NCBI RefSeq assembly: GCF_028656935.1
Contig: NZ_JAMDGZ010000032.1
Span: 1 to 64,000 of the forward strand
Reading direction: 5' to 3'
From: Pseudomonas rubra
GTDB taxonomy: Bacteria > Pseudomonadota > Gammaproteobacteria > Pseudomonadales > Pseudomonadaceae
DNA: 64,000 bases
Both the position numbers and the translations under genes were made by a program. The notes under the pieces were generated by a model, which was given only the letters and a program-made list of their open reading frames with translations, searched no databases and was not told where the DNA came from. This document shows positions 27,261-36,596 of this stretch, piece after piece (positions within the stretch are counted from its first letter, which is position 1; each line of letters opens with the position of its first letter).

Positions 27261-27983
27261 ATGGACAACTATCAGAACCCCCAGGTGGTCACGCGCAGCG
27301 AATGGCTCAGCGCCCGCCGCCAGTTGTGGCTGCATGAAAAGGCCCTGACCCACCAGCGCGATGAACTGAGCAAAGCCCGCCGCGCCCTACCCTGGGTACG
27401 CGTCGAGCAGGACTACCGCTTCGAAGGCGCCAACGGGCACCTGAGCCTGGCCGAGCTGTTCGCCGGGCGCAGCCAGTTGCTGGTCTATCACTTCATGTTC
27501 GGCGAAGGCTGGGAAGAAGGCTGCCCCGGCTGCTCGTTCCTGGCCGATCATTTCGACGGCGCCAACCTGCACCTGGCCCATCACGATGTATCGCTGGTGG
27601 CCGTCTCCCGCGCGCCTTACGCCCAGTTCCAGGCGTTCAGGCACCGCATGGGCTGGAAATTCCCCTGGGTCTCATCCCATGCCAGCAGTTTCAACCAGGA
27701 CTTCGGTGTTGGCGGCAAAGGCAGCGATCAATACAACTATGAGCCGTATTCGGGCGATGAAACCGAGCTGCCAGGCCTCAGCGTGTTTTACCGCGACGCC
27801 ACCGGCACGCTGTTCCACACCTACTCCAGCTACGCCCGCGGCCTCGACATCCTGGTCGGCGCCTACAACTTCCTCGACCTGATGCCCAAGGGTCGCAACG
27901 AGGACGGCACCATGGACTGGGTGCGCCACCATGACCGCTATGAAGGCACCAGCCAGGTACCTGCGCACTGCTGCCACGACTAG
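27261..27983 (+). CDS. DUF899 family thioredoxin-like protein
   Basis: A 240-aa protein of the DUF899 family, a thioredoxin-like fold without a classical CxxC active site. A Cys pair is at GCPGCSFLADHFDG and the sequence YHFMFGEGWEEGCPGC is a family hallmark. The C-terminus HHDRYEG followed by PAHCCHD is typical. ATG 27261 has GGAG eight bases upstream; ATG 27231 has none. Enzymatic role is unknown. Bestrophin follows in the same direction after 82 bp. Confidence 0.88.
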   Translation: MDNYQNPQVVTRSEWLSARRQLWLHEKALTHQRDELSKARRALPWVRVEQDYRFEGANGHLSLAELFAGRSQLLVYHFMFGEGWEEGCPGCSFLADHFDGANLHLAHHDVSLVAVSRAPYAQFQAFRHRMGWKFPWVSSHASSFNQDFGVGGKGSDQYNYEPYSGDETELPGLSVFYRDATGTLFHTYSSYARGLDILVGAYNFLDLMPKGRNEDGTMDWVRHHDRYEGTSQVPAHCCHD

Positions 27984-28065
27984 CACAGCCGGACTGTATC
28001 CTGGCCAGACTTTGCCCTACAGTAGCGCGCACAAAGCCCCGCGCTACTGTACAGGTTCGCCTTGC

Positions 28066-28983
28066 ATGATCATCCAGCCGCAAAAACCTTCCATCCGCGT
28101 CCTGCTGTTCTCGCTCAAGGGCTCGATCATCCCGGCGATCTGGCGCAAGGTGCTGTACACCGTGTTGATCAGTTCGGCAGTGGTGGCCACCCACGGCACG
28201 CTGTTCGAGTACAAGGTAATCCTCACCGCCACACCCTTTACCCTCTGGGGCCTGACCCTGGCGATCTTCCTCGGCTTTCGCAACACCGTGGCCTACCAGC
28301 GTTTCTGGGAGGCGCGCACGCTGTGGGGCGAATTGCTGATCGTCAGCCGCAACCTGACCCGCCAGACCCTGAGCTTGCTGCCCAGCCTCGACGCCAGCCA
28401 GCGCCGCGCCCTGCTCGACCCGCTGATTGGCTTCGCCTACGTGCTGCGTGACCAGTTGCGTGGCACCCCGGCCAGCGCCGATCGCCAGCGCCTGCTCGAC
28501 ACCCCGACGCGCACCGCCCTGGCCAGCAGCGATGCGCCGGCCAGCCGCCTGCTCGGCCTGCTCGGCCAACGCTTCATGGCCCAAGCCCGCGAAGCCGGCG
28601 CTGGCGAGGTGATCCAGGCCAACTTCGATCAGCAGCTCAACCGCCTGTCCTACGTGCTGGGTGGCTGCGAGCGGATCAAAAACACGCCCATCCCTTACCC
28701 CTACATCCTCATGCTGCACCGCATCGTCCACGTCTACTGCTTCTTGCTGCCGTTCTGCCTGGTCGACAGCATCGGCTGGTTCACGCCGTTTGCCGTGTGC
28801 GTACTGGCTTATACCTTCTTCGGCCTGGATGCCCTGGGCGACCAGATTGCCGACCCGTTCGACACCCAGCCCAACGACCTGGCCCTGGATGCCATGTGCC
28901 GCAACCTGGAAATCGCCGTGCGCGAGCTCGAAGGCGAAGCGGCGCCGGCGCCCTTGCAACCGGTCAAGGGCGTGCTGCTGTAA
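28066..28983 (+). CDS. Bestrophin family (YneE-like) ion channel
   Basis: A 305-aa inner-membrane protein of the bacterial bestrophin family, which forms pentameric channels. Four transmembrane helices are visible, two at the start (VLYTVLISSAVVATHG, TLWGLTLAIFLGFRN) and two near 215-260 (IVHVYCFLLPFCLV, TPFAVCVLAYTFFGLDALG). FRNTVAYQRFWEARTLWGEL and DPFDTQPNDLALDAMCRN are family signatures. Ion selectivity is not predictable. Confidence 0.9.
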   Translation: MIIQPQKPSIRVLLFSLKGSIIPAIWRKVLYTVLISSAVVATHGTLFEYKVILTATPFTLWGLTLAIFLGFRNTVAYQRFWEARTLWGELLIVSRNLTRQTLSLLPSLDASQRRALLDPLIGFAYVLRDQLRGTPASADRQRLLDTPTRTALASSDAPASRLLGLLGQRFMAQAREAGAGEVIQANFDQQLNRLSYVLGGCERIKNTPIPYPYILMLHRIVHVYCFLLPFCLVDSIGWFTPFAVCVLAYTFFGLDALGDQIADPFDTQPNDLALDAMCRNLEIAVRELEGEAAPAPLQPVKGVLL

Positions 28984-29064
28984 AACCCTGTACATCGAAA
29001 TTCCCTGGCCGGCCTGATACCCTTGCGCCCATCTGTTTTGCCTCTTGCCAGAAAAGGAGTTCCC

Positions 29065-29463
29065 ATGGCAACGCTCACCGTCCGCGACGAGTCGGTCTCG
29101 GGCGAAGTCTTCGACGATTTCGCCCTGCACTTTGCCACCGACACCATCACTGTGCGCCAGTTGATCCGCGAGCGGGTTCATCAGGAAGTCCTGCAGCGCA
29201 GCAGCGATACCGCCCCCCACAGCCGACGCCAGCGCCTGGTCAGCCCCGAGCCGCTGGAAGCTGCGCTCAATGGCGAGCGCCCCAGCGAACGCCCGACCAT
29301 CGACTGGCGCAAGCAGGTCGAGGTTGCCTACGACGCCTTCGTGCGCAATGGCTTTTTCATCCTTCTCGACGAGCGTCAGGCCGAAAGCCTCGACGAAGTC
29401 CTGACCATCCGCCACGACAGCGTGGTCAATTTCATCAAACTGGCCCCGCTGGTAGGAGGCTGA
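29065..29463 (+). CDS. Small protein with ubiquitin-like pattern and C-terminal Gly-Gly
   Basis: A 132-aa protein not recognised by name. The N-terminus ATLTVRDES followed by TDTITVRQLIRERVHQEVLQ fits a beta-hairpin plus helix. The C-terminus FFILLDERQ...SLDEVLTI..DSVVNFIKL, ending LVGG, parallels the second half of ubiquitin, including the terminal Gly-Gly. Residues 50-80 would be an insertion. ATG 29065 has AAGGAG seven bases upstream. It is followed three bases later by the DUF4132-like gene, so they are coupled. The ubiquitin-like fold is inference from pattern; no E1, E2 or JAB gene is nearby. Confidence 0.6.
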   Translation: MATLTVRDESVSGEVFDDFALHFATDTITVRQLIRERVHQEVLQRSSDTAPHSRRQRLVSPEPLEAALNGERPSERPTIDWRKQVEVAYDAFVRNGFFILLDERQAESLDEVLTIRHDSVVNFIKLAPLVGG

Positions 29464-29466
29464 ACC

Positions 29467-32127
29467 ATGGCACTGGAACAACTTCAGGCGTTTCGCCACG
29501 ACCGTCCGCAAACCGAACTGGGCCCGGTCGAACACATCGGCCCCGATGGCTACCCGCTGCTGGCCGGCTCCGAGTTGCGCCACGAGCATGGGTTGATCAG
29601 CGAACTGCTGCCGCTGCTGCAAAACATTCATGGCCGCCCCGATGCCATGGTCTTCGCCTTGAGCAAACTGCCTGCGGTCATCGCCCTGGATGCTGACCCG
29701 GCGTCTCGCACCCGGCTGGTGCTGGCTTTGATCGAACGGGTGGTGGCCTACAACGGTGAGCTGAGCACAGCCAGTGCCGGCCATGCTTTTTCCCACGTCT
29801 TCGACTATGGCGTGCTGCCGGCATTGATGTCCTGGCTGATGGAGAACGGCGCCCAGGTCGGCCCGTTGGCCGAACCGGTGCTGCAGTGGTTCACCAGCTA
29901 CCGCTTCGCCTATTACGGCACCCTGCCGACCTTGACCGTGGCCGACTGGGTCATCGCACAAAACTTCCCGAAAGTACCCGACGACCTGCGTGAGCTGCTG
30001 ATTCTGCTGCGCAGCCAGTGTTCCGACTTGGGCCACTACGGCAACTTCGGCGAGCAACTGCTGGCCAAGCTCGACCCGCTGCTGGGCAGCGGTGCCTGGC
30101 AGGTACTGGCGCCGTGCGAGCACTGGACCCAACTGGCCCTGCAAGACCTCGAACAACTGGGCCCCGAGGTACGCGAAGACTGGTTGGCTTTGTTGCGTCA
30201 GGCCGCTGGGGCGACCTCGGCGCGGCCATCGGCGAAATGGTTGAAGAACGCCCAGGCGCTGCTGCTCAAGGTCGGCGAGGCGCCACTGCGGGCAGCCCTG
30301 CTGCGCTGGTTTGCACGGGTCGATGCCGGGCGCAGCGGCGCCTTGCTCAACGTCGGCTGGGAAAGCAGCGATGACCGCGCGCGCATGCACGATGGCAACG
30401 CTACGGTGCTGCGCGGCCTGCTCTGGATCAGCGCCGCGCTGGCCGACAGCGAACTGACCCGGGCCATCGCCCGCCTGGCCCTGAGCGCCTACCGCAAGGT
30501 CCGCGGCATCGGCCCGCGCGCGCCGAAGGTCGGCAACGCAGCGGTGTTCGCCCTGTCGTCGATTCCCAGCCACGAGGCAGTCGGGCAACTGGCCCTGCTC
30601 AAGGTGCGGGTCAAGTTCGGGACCGCGCAGAAGGAAATCGAAAAAGCCTTCACCAGCGCCGCCCAGGCCCTGCAATTGCCCCGCGACCAGATCGAAGAGC
30701 TCGGGGTGCCGACCTATGGCCTGGAGCAGGTTGGCCTGCGTCGGGAAAGCTTCGTTGACGGCGCCTTTGTCGCCGAGCTCAAAGTCGATGGCAAGAGCGC
30801 TGCCCTGAGCTGGTTCCGCGCCGACGGTACGCCGCAAAAATCGGTGCCGGCCAAGGTCAAGGCCGAGCACAAGGACGAACTCAAGGAGCTGCAAGGCGCG
30901 GTCAAGGATATTGGCGCCATGTTGCCAGCCCAGGCCGAGCGCCTGGACAGCCTGTTCCTGCTGGAAAAGCACTGGCCGTACGATCAATGGCAGGAGCGCT
31001 ACCTTGATCACCCGCTGATTGGCACCCTGGCGCGGCGGCTGATCTGGCTGATCAGCGAAGGCGGCCAGCAGCACGCCGTGGTGTTCACCGAGAACAGCCT
31101 GCAAACCCTCGACGGCAAAACCGTGACACCGTCCAGCGAAGCCGAAGTCCGCCTCTGGCATCCGATCGGCCGTGCCCTGGAAGAGGTCCTGGCCTGGCGC
31201 GAGCGTATTGAAGCGTTGCAGATCACCCAGCCGTTCAAGCAGGCCCACCGCGAGGTCTATCTGCTGACCGAAGCCGAGCGCAATACCGCCATCTACTCCA
31301 ACCGCTTCGCCGCGCACATTCTGCGCCAGCATCAGTTCCACGCCCTGGCCGCCGCCCGCGGCTGGCGTAACAAACTGCGGCTGATGGTCGATGACAGCTA
31401 CCCGCCGGCCACGCGTGATCTGCCGGCCTGGGGCCTGCGCGCCGAGTTCTGGATCGAAGGCATGGGCGATGACTATGGCGTCGACACCAACGAAGCCGGC
31501 GCCTTCCTGCGCCTGAGCACCGACCAGGTGCGCTTCTATGCTATCGACGCCGCACAGCGTTACTCCCATGCGGGCGGCGGCGGTTATGCCCCGGAGCACT
31601 GGCGTGACGGCGAAGATGCCACGCCCCTGGCCCTGGATCAGGTGCCAGCGCTGGTGCTCAGTGAAGTGATGCGCGATGTCGACCTGTTCGTCGGTGTCGC
31701 CTCGCTGGCCAACGACCCGCAATGGGCCGACGGCGGGCCGGATGGCCGTTACCGCGATTACTGGCACAAGCACTCGTTTGGCGAGCTGGGCGCCACCGCG
31801 CAAACGCGCAAGCAACTGCTGGAAAAACTGCTGCCGCGCATGACCCGCCTCAAGGACAAATGGACCCTGCACGGGCGCTTCCTGGAAGTCACCGGCAAGC
31901 TGCGCAGCTACAAGATCCACCTGGGCTCAGGCAACATCCTCATGCTGCCCAACGATCAGTACCTGTGCATCGTCCCCGACGCCAAGGCGCGCCAACAGAC
32001 CACACCGCAGTACCTGCCGTTCGAGGGCGATGGCCTGCTGTCGATCATCCTCTCCAAGGCCTTGTTGCTGATCGATGACGACAAGATCAGTGACCCGACC
32101 ATTACTCGGCAGTTGGTGTTGAAGTGA
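29467..32127 (+). CDS. DUF4132 domain protein
   Basis: An 886-aa soluble protein. The N-terminal half is made of helical (HEAT/armadillo-like) repeats. The C-terminal part, from about residue 500, has the DUF4132 features VTPSSEAEVRLWHPIG, WRERIEALQITQPFKQAHREVY, and the end segment LMLPNDQYLCIVP. E. coli YehI (MolR) is a relative and sits beside a MoxR AAA ATPase and vWA protein, which are absent here. Function is unknown. It follows the ubiquitin-like small protein by three bases; the next gene has its in-frame GTG overlapping the stop, though ATG 32166 is preferred. Confidence 0.75.
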   Translation: MALEQLQAFRHDRPQTELGPVEHIGPDGYPLLAGSELRHEHGLISELLPLLQNIHGRPDAMVFALSKLPAVIALDADPASRTRLVLALIERVVAYNGELSTASAGHAFSHVFDYGVLPALMSWLMENGAQVGPLAEPVLQWFTSYRFAYYGTLPTLTVADWVIAQNFPKVPDDLRELLILLRSQCSDLGHYGNFGEQLLAKLDPLLGSGAWQVLAPCEHWTQLALQDLEQLGPEVREDWLALLRQAAGATSARPSAKWLKNAQALLLKVGEAPLRAALLRWFARVDAGRSGALLNVGWESSDDRARMHDGNATVLRGLLWISAALADSELTRAIARLALSAYRKVRGIGPRAPKVGNAAVFALSSIPSHEAVGQLALLKVRVKFGTAQKEIEKAFTSAAQALQLPRDQIEELGVPTYGLEQVGLRRESFVDGAFVAELKVDGKSAALSWFRADGTPQKSVPAKVKAEHKDELKELQGAVKDIGAMLPAQAERLDSLFLLEKHWPYDQWQERYLDHPLIGTLARRLIWLISEGGQQHAVVFTENSLQTLDGKTVTPSSEAEVRLWHPIGRALEEVLAWRERIEALQITQPFKQAHREVYLLTEAERNTAIYSNRFAAHILRQHQFHALAAARGWRNKLRLMVDDSYPPATRDLPAWGLRAEFWIEGMGDDYGVDTNEAGAFLRLSTDQVRFYAIDAAQRYSHAGGGGYAPEHWRDGEDATPLALDQVPALVLSEVMRDVDLFVGVASLANDPQWADGGPDGRYRDYWHKHSFGELGATAQTRKQLLEKLLPRMTRLKDKWTLHGRFLEVTGKLRSYKIHLGSGNILMLPNDQYLCIVPDAKARQQTTPQYLPFEGDGLLSIILSKALLLIDDDKISDPTITRQLVLK

Positions 32128-32165
32128 CCGGCAGCTCAGCTCGGATGACCAAGGAAGGAATGCGA

Positions 32166-33533
32166 ATGACGTATACCCATTACGCGATGATCGAAGATAT
32201 TCTGTTCGATGGACCTGATGCCATGGTCATCCTCGATTGCATCACTGCTTCTGCCGCCGCACAACTGCGTACCCGCAAGTGGGCACAGACCCAGCCCGAA
32301 GATCAGTACCTTGAACAGACAATGCTGCTGTCTGTCCGCCTGAAAGACCTGATGTACGCCATGCGAACTGATCTGAAGCAAATCTACGATGCACCAAAGT
32401 CATGGATCAGCTTCGACCTGCAAGACAGCTATCCGCCTTTTAAGGAAGGTTCGATCGGCGCCACGTTTTTCAGCCTTGGCGATCAGAACCAGGAAGCATC
32501 GCCCAGCTTCGCCATGGCCAATGTCCAACTTGCATCCCCACAGTTGCAACAACTGGCATTCCTCGGTGGCCTTTCGGTGCGCCAGACGCAAATTTTCGAC
32601 ACCCTCGAAGCCGCCGCTAGCCAAGCGGGTCAATCACGGTGGGTAGTGGCCTACGATGTTGGCCAGGGTAACGCCAATGCCCTGATCGACGATAACGGCC
32701 ACCCCTGTCTGTTTTTTGACCTCGGCTGGCCGACCCGTCCGAACACCCGCACCCGACCATCGCCCCGGCCTGCATTGTTAGCCGCTGAAAGCTGTTGCCG
32801 CCGCCGATTTACTGCTCCCGTGGTGCTGTCTCATTGGGACTTCGATCACTGGGCCTATGCTGTAAGCAACATGAACTACAGCACCAAAAACAGGGCCGCA
32901 AATATAAGGTTCGACCCGAATGCAGTGAATCGGCCATGGATCATTCCGCGGCCACCCGCGCGCCTGAGAGGCAAAGGTCTGGGTCCAACGCATTTACGTT
33001 TCATTGCCCAATTACGCCAACGGTTGGTCTGGCCAAACAGGCTCCGGCGCGTCGCCTTCAGTGCTGGCGTCATCACCCGTACCGACCCAGCCAGGGACCC
33101 ACATGATCGCAACAACCAAGGACTGGCTTGGTTCGTGATGCAAAACGCCTCCCACACACTGGCGACCCTACTGCCGGGCGACGTTGAATACAGCAAACTC
33201 CATTGGCCTACGTTTACGCCTGAACTGGTGTCGCTGGTGGCCAGTCACCATGGTGGATGGGCAGGAATGCCCCCGGCAGCGACAAAATGCACTCCCGCTC
33301 ACCTGATACTGTCGGTCGGCTACGACAATGTTCATAGCCACCCCAGTGCGGCAGCCATTGGCAACCATTGGATCATGGGCTGGCCCGACCCTCTTCTTAC
33401 CAGCACTCGCCCGACATCCCCAGGCTCGCCACTGACCAATGGTTCGGTACTGATCCCTTTGGACCCTTCAGCACCCAGGCCCACATTCAGTTGCCCGACA
33501 CTGATTGCCAGCCAGCTGGTTCCAACCCAATAA
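32166..33533 (+). CDS. ComEC-like metallo-beta-lactamase-fold protein
   Basis: A 455-aa protein with MBL-fold motifs in ComEC order: YDVGQGNANALID, the metal motif VVLSHWDFDHW (H-x-D-x-D-H), LLPGDVEYSKL, and LVASHHGGW. A 145-aa N-terminal extension precedes the fold and no transmembrane helix is visible. ATG 32166 has AAGGAAGGA upstream; a GTG at 32124 overlaps the DUF4132 stop. By eye the coding bias is less GC-rich than the neighbours, with ORFs in tight register behind DUF4132. MBL proteins of this type cleave nucleic acid or phosphodiesters; activity here is not shown. Confidence 0.78.
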   Translation: MTYTHYAMIEDILFDGPDAMVILDCITASAAAQLRTRKWAQTQPEDQYLEQTMLLSVRLKDLMYAMRTDLKQIYDAPKSWISFDLQDSYPPFKEGSIGATFFSLGDQNQEASPSFAMANVQLASPQLQQLAFLGGLSVRQTQIFDTLEAAASQAGQSRWVVAYDVGQGNANALIDDNGHPCLFFDLGWPTRPNTRTRPSPRPALLAAESCCRRRFTAPVVLSHWDFDHWAYAVSNMNYSTKNRAANIRFDPNAVNRPWIIPRPPARLRGKGLGPTHLRFIAQLRQRLVWPNRLRRVAFSAGVITRTDPARDPHDRNNQGLAWFVMQNASHTLATLLPGDVEYSKLHWPTFTPELVSLVASHHGGWAGMPPAATKCTPAHLILSVGYDNVHSHPSAAAIGNHWIMGWPDPLLTSTRPTSPGSPLTNGSVLIPLDPSAPRPTFSCPTLIASQLVPTQ

Positions 33534-33558
33534 CGCTCCATCAGCAAAAGGACCGCCC

Positions 33559-33978
33559 ATGATCGCCCAACTGCTGATCTGCGCCAGTGCCGCCATCGTC
33601 CTGCTGCTGGGGACCCTGCATCTGGTCTATACCTTCGCCAGCAACAAGTTCCAGCCGCGCGACCCGGCGTTGGGCGAACAGATGCAAAAAGTCGCCCCGG
33701 TGATTTCCCGGCAAACCACGGTGTGGCGCGCCTGGGTGGGCTTTAACGCCAGCCATAGTCTGGGCGCCATGCTGTTTGGCCTGGTGTATGGCTACCTGGC
33801 CCTGGCCGCGCCCATGGCGTTGCTGCGTGACGGCTTTCTACTGGGCCTGGGCGTGCTGTTTCTGGCGAGCATGGCGGTTCTGGCCTGGCGTTACTGGTTC
33901 CGGATTCCACTGATCGGCATCAGTTTGTCGCTGCTGTTGTTTGTCACTGCGGTGGTGCTGCAGGCGTTGCCGCTATGA
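33559..33978 (+). CDS. Small integral membrane protein (LIC_13387-type)
   Basis: A 139-aa protein with four hydrophobic helices (LLICASAAIVLLLGTLHLVY, then around residues 70, 95 and 115). It resembles small uncharacterised inner-membrane proteins in Pseudomonas. ATG 33559 follows AAGGA by about eight bases. Its stop overlaps the following gene's ATG by four bases (ATGA), so the two are coupled. Confidence 0.72.
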   Translation: MIAQLLICASAAIVLLLGTLHLVYTFASNKFQPRDPALGEQMQKVAPVISRQTTVWRAWVGFNASHSLGAMLFGLVYGYLALAAPMALLRDGFLLGLGVLFLASMAVLAWRYWFRIPLIGISLSLLLFVTAVVLQALPL

Positions 33979-34400
33979 GGCTTTTGCTGCTGAGTCTGTT
34001 GCTGGTCGGCACGGTTTGCGTGGCCGATGATGAAGACTATCCGGACCCGCTGTACGGCTTTGTGGTTGGGCCTTACGCGCTGGTCGGCAAAGAACCGGAC
34101 AACGGCGCCACTTATTCCGCTCGAGCCACCCTGCGTTATCTGGATGGCCAACTGGTGCTGGCAAAAACCATCGACGGCAAGACCCTGACCGCCATCGGCA
34201 AAGTCGAGGTCGCGACCATTGCCCAGGCCAAAGTACTGCGTTTTACCTGGCCCGGGCACCACTCGACCTGCCTGATCCACGGGGACCTGGACAACTACGC
34301 GCGGCTGACTTGCTACTGGCAGCGCGAAGGTGTCGAGCACAAGGAACCGGGTATGGAAAGCTACTTCCCGACCGCCAGCTGGCCGGAGAATCGCCAATAG
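33975..34400 (+). CDS. Hypothetical periplasmic protein
   Basis: A 141-aa protein with a signal peptide (MRLLLLSLLLVGTVCVA, cleavage after about residue 17). The mature part is beta-rich (RYLDGQLVLAKTIDGKTLTAI). No lipobox is certain. It is coupled to the upstream membrane protein. Its stop abuts the end of the convergent ampR gene with no intergenic space. Confidence 0.68.
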   Translation: MRLLLLSLLLVGTVCVADDEDYPDPLYGFVVGPYALVGKEPDNGATYSARATLRYLDGQLVLAKTIDGKTLTAIGKVEVATIAQAKVLRFTWPGHHSTCLIHGDLDNYARLTCYWQREGVEHKEPGMESYFPTASWPENRQ

Positions 34401-35309
34401 TCACCGGGCTGCAAGGCTGCCAGCCTTCGCGCTGCAGCCCGTAACCGCCTTCAGCAACCAGACCTTGAACGCTGTCATCGCCGGGCTTTCGGCCTTCGAT
34501 TGCAGGCGCGTCAGCCAGTAGCTGCCGGTGCTGATATTCAAGTCAAACGGCTGGCGAATGGCATCGCTGGCCAACAATCGTTCAAACATCAGCGGCGGTG
34601 CCAGGGCGACGCCCGCGCCCTGCACGGCGGCTTCCATCATTCCCAAAGACGAATCGAAGACCATGGTCCTCGAAGGCTGCAGCGCGCCCGGCAGCCCTGC
34701 GGCCTGGAACCATTCGGCCCACTCATCGCTGCGATAAGAGCGCAACAGGGTTTGCTGCAAAAGATCGGCAGGTGTATGCAGTTGCCCGGCAATCGCTGGC
34801 ACACACAACACCGACAACGGCGCCTCCAGCAGTGGCTGCGCATCGATGCCATGCCAGGCGCCGGTGCCAAAGCGGATAGCGTAATCCAGGCCTTCGGCAG
34901 CTATATCGACACGGTTGTTGTTGGTCGACAGGCGCAGGTCGATAAACGGGTGCAGGGCCTGAAACTCGGGCAGGCGCGGCAACAGCCAGCCAACGGCAAA
35001 GGTGCCCACCGCGCCCACCGTCAGCACCTCGCGGTAATGGCCGCCGTCAAAGCAGTCGAGGGTGTGGGCGATGCGGTCGAAGCACTCGCGCAACACCGGC
35101 AGCAAAGTCTCGCCCTCGCTGGTAAGCATCAGCCCGCGCGGCAGGCGCTTGAACAGGGTGACTTTGAGCTGGGCCTCGAGGCTTTTGACCTGGTGGCTGA
35201 CTGCCGCCTGGGTCACGCACAACTCGATGGCCGCGCGAGTAAAGCTCAGGTGCCGGGCCGAGGCCTCGAAGGCGCGCAGGGCGTTCAAGGGCAGGTGCGG
35301 TCGAATCAT
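34401..35309 (-). CDS. ampR: LysR-type regulator AmpR
   Basis: A 302-aa LysR regulator. The start RPHLPLNALRAFEASARHLS is the AmpR signature, and the winged helix is TRAAIELCVTQAAVSHQVKS. AmpR senses muropeptide and UDP-MurNAc-pentapeptide and switches ampC on or off. It is divergent from ampC with 131 bp between. ATG 35309 has GGGAG five bases upstream. Confidence 0.92.
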   Translation of the reverse strand: MIRPHLPLNALRAFEASARHLSFTRAAIELCVTQAAVSHQVKSLEAQLKVTLFKRLPRGLMLTSEGETLLPVLRECFDRIAHTLDCFDGGHYREVLTVGAVGTFAVGWLLPRLPEFQALHPFIDLRLSTNNNRVDIAAEGLDYAIRFGTGAWHGIDAQPLLEAPLSVLCVPAIAGQLHTPADLLQQTLLRSYRSDEWAEWFQAAGLPGALQPSRTMVFDSSLGMMEAAVQGAGVALAPPLMFERLLASDAIRQPFDLNISTGSYWLTRLQSKAESPAMTAFKVWLLKAVTGCSAKAGSLAAR

Positions 35310-35440
35310 GCAGACTCCCAAATTTTTCTAATGGCTGCTGCGAAATATCATCGTTTGTCGTGCCTGGGCAAAACGCCTAAATTGGCGCTCCCTGCTGCAG
35401 CCAGGCCCACAACAGTCCACTTATGGAAAGGTTGCCGATC
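35310..35440. promoter_or_regulatory. ampR-ampC divergent control region
   Basis: The 131-bp intergenic region separates the divergent ampR and ampC starts and includes an AT-rich stretch (about 35327-35350). AmpR normally binds a site there controlling both genes. No exact LysR box was assigned by eye. Confidence 0.5.
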
Positions 35441-36595
35441 ATGCACCAAAAAACCAACCTCAAGCCAGGGATTCTGGCCGCCTTCACCCTTAGCCTGGCC
35501 TCCGGCTACAGCTTCGCCCAGGCGCCGCTTGAATCAACAGTGAGCGCTGCCATCCGCCCGCTGATGCAACAACAGGCGATCCCCGGCATGGCCGTGGCCA
35601 TCAGCGTTGACGGCCAGCAGCACTACTTTAACTACGGGGTAGCGTCGAAACAGAGCGGCCAGGCGGTGAACGCCGACACCCTGTTCGAAATCGGCTCGGT
35701 GAGCAAGACCTTCACCGCAACCCTCGCAGGCTTTGCCCAGGCCAACGGCAAGCTGAGCCTGGGCGATGCGGCCAGCAAGCACTGGCCCGCGCTCAAGGGC
35801 ACGGCGTTTGATGGTATTACCCTGCTCAACCTTGGCACCTACAGCGCCGGCGGCCTCCCCTTGCAGTTCCCGAATGAGGTCAAGGGTGAAGCCGACCTGC
35901 CCGGCTACTACACGCACTGGAAAGCCGACTACGCGCCAGGCACCCGCCGGTTGTACTCCAACCCCAGCTTGGGCCTGTTCGGCTACCTTGCGGCAAAAAG
36001 CCTGGATCAACCCTTTGCCCCTCTGATGGAAAAGCAGCTGCTGGCGCAAATGGGCCTGCAGCACAGCTACCTGCAGGTGCCTGCCACGCAGATGGGCAAT
36101 TACGCCCAGGGTTACAACAAGCAGGATCAACCGGTGCGCGTCAGCCCCGGGCCGCTGGACGCCGAAGCCTACGGCTTGAAAGTGACGGCCATGGACCTGT
36201 TGCACTACCTGGACCTGAACATGCAGCCGCACAGCCTGAGCAAGCCCTTGCAACAGGCCATCGCCACCACCCAGACCGGCTACTACCAGGTGGGCGAAAT
36301 GACCCAGGGCCTGGGTTGGGAGCAGTATGCCTACCCGGTCAGCCTGGAACAGTTGCAGGCCGGCAATGCTCCAACGATGGTGCTGGAGCCGCAACCTGTG
36401 ACGTGGCTTAAACCGGCGCGGCCGCTGCCGGCCAACACCCTGCTGAACAAGACCGGTTCGACTGAAGGGTTTGGTGCCTATGTCGCGTTCGTGCCGTCAA
36501 AACGCATTGCCATTGTCTTGTTGGCGAACAAGAACTACCCGATTGCCGAGCGGGTGAAGGTGGCGCATCAGATCCTGACGGTTTTGGATCAGTAA
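35441..36595 (+). CDS. ampC: Class C beta-lactamase AmpC
   Basis: A 384-aa periplasmic serine beta-lactamase. The signal peptide ends around SFAQA (residues 24-28). Active-site motifs are SVSK (Ser86, Lys89), YSN around residue 173, and KTG around residue 338. It hydrolyses cephalosporins. ATG 35441 is chosen for the classic signal peptide; an upstream ATG at 35423 would lengthen it. Its divergence from ampR indicates induction through peptidoglycan recycling. A REP pair follows two bases after the stop. Confidence 0.95.
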   Translation: MHQKTNLKPGILAAFTLSLASGYSFAQAPLESTVSAAIRPLMQQQAIPGMAVAISVDGQQHYFNYGVASKQSGQAVNADTLFEIGSVSKTFTATLAGFAQANGKLSLGDAASKHWPALKGTAFDGITLLNLGTYSAGGLPLQFPNEVKGEADLPGYYTHWKADYAPGTRRLYSNPSLGLFGYLAAKSLDQPFAPLMEKQLLAQMGLQHSYLQVPATQMGNYAQGYNKQDQPVRVSPGPLDAEAYGLKVTAMDLLHYLDLNMQPHSLSKPLQQAIATTQTGYYQVGEMTQGLGWEQYAYPVSLEQLQAGNAPTMVLEPQPVTWLKPARPLPANTLLNKTGSTEGFGAYVAFVPSKRIAIVLLANKNYPIAERVKVAHQILTVLDQ

Positions 36596-36596
36596 G

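Noticed and set aside
27778..31920. A 1380-codon open frame on the minus strand across bestrophin, the UBL-like gene and DUF4132
   Set aside because: It is an antisense shadow produced by high GC3 bias; it lies opposite genes with motifs, coupled starts and ribosome binding sites, and its own sequence shows no domain.
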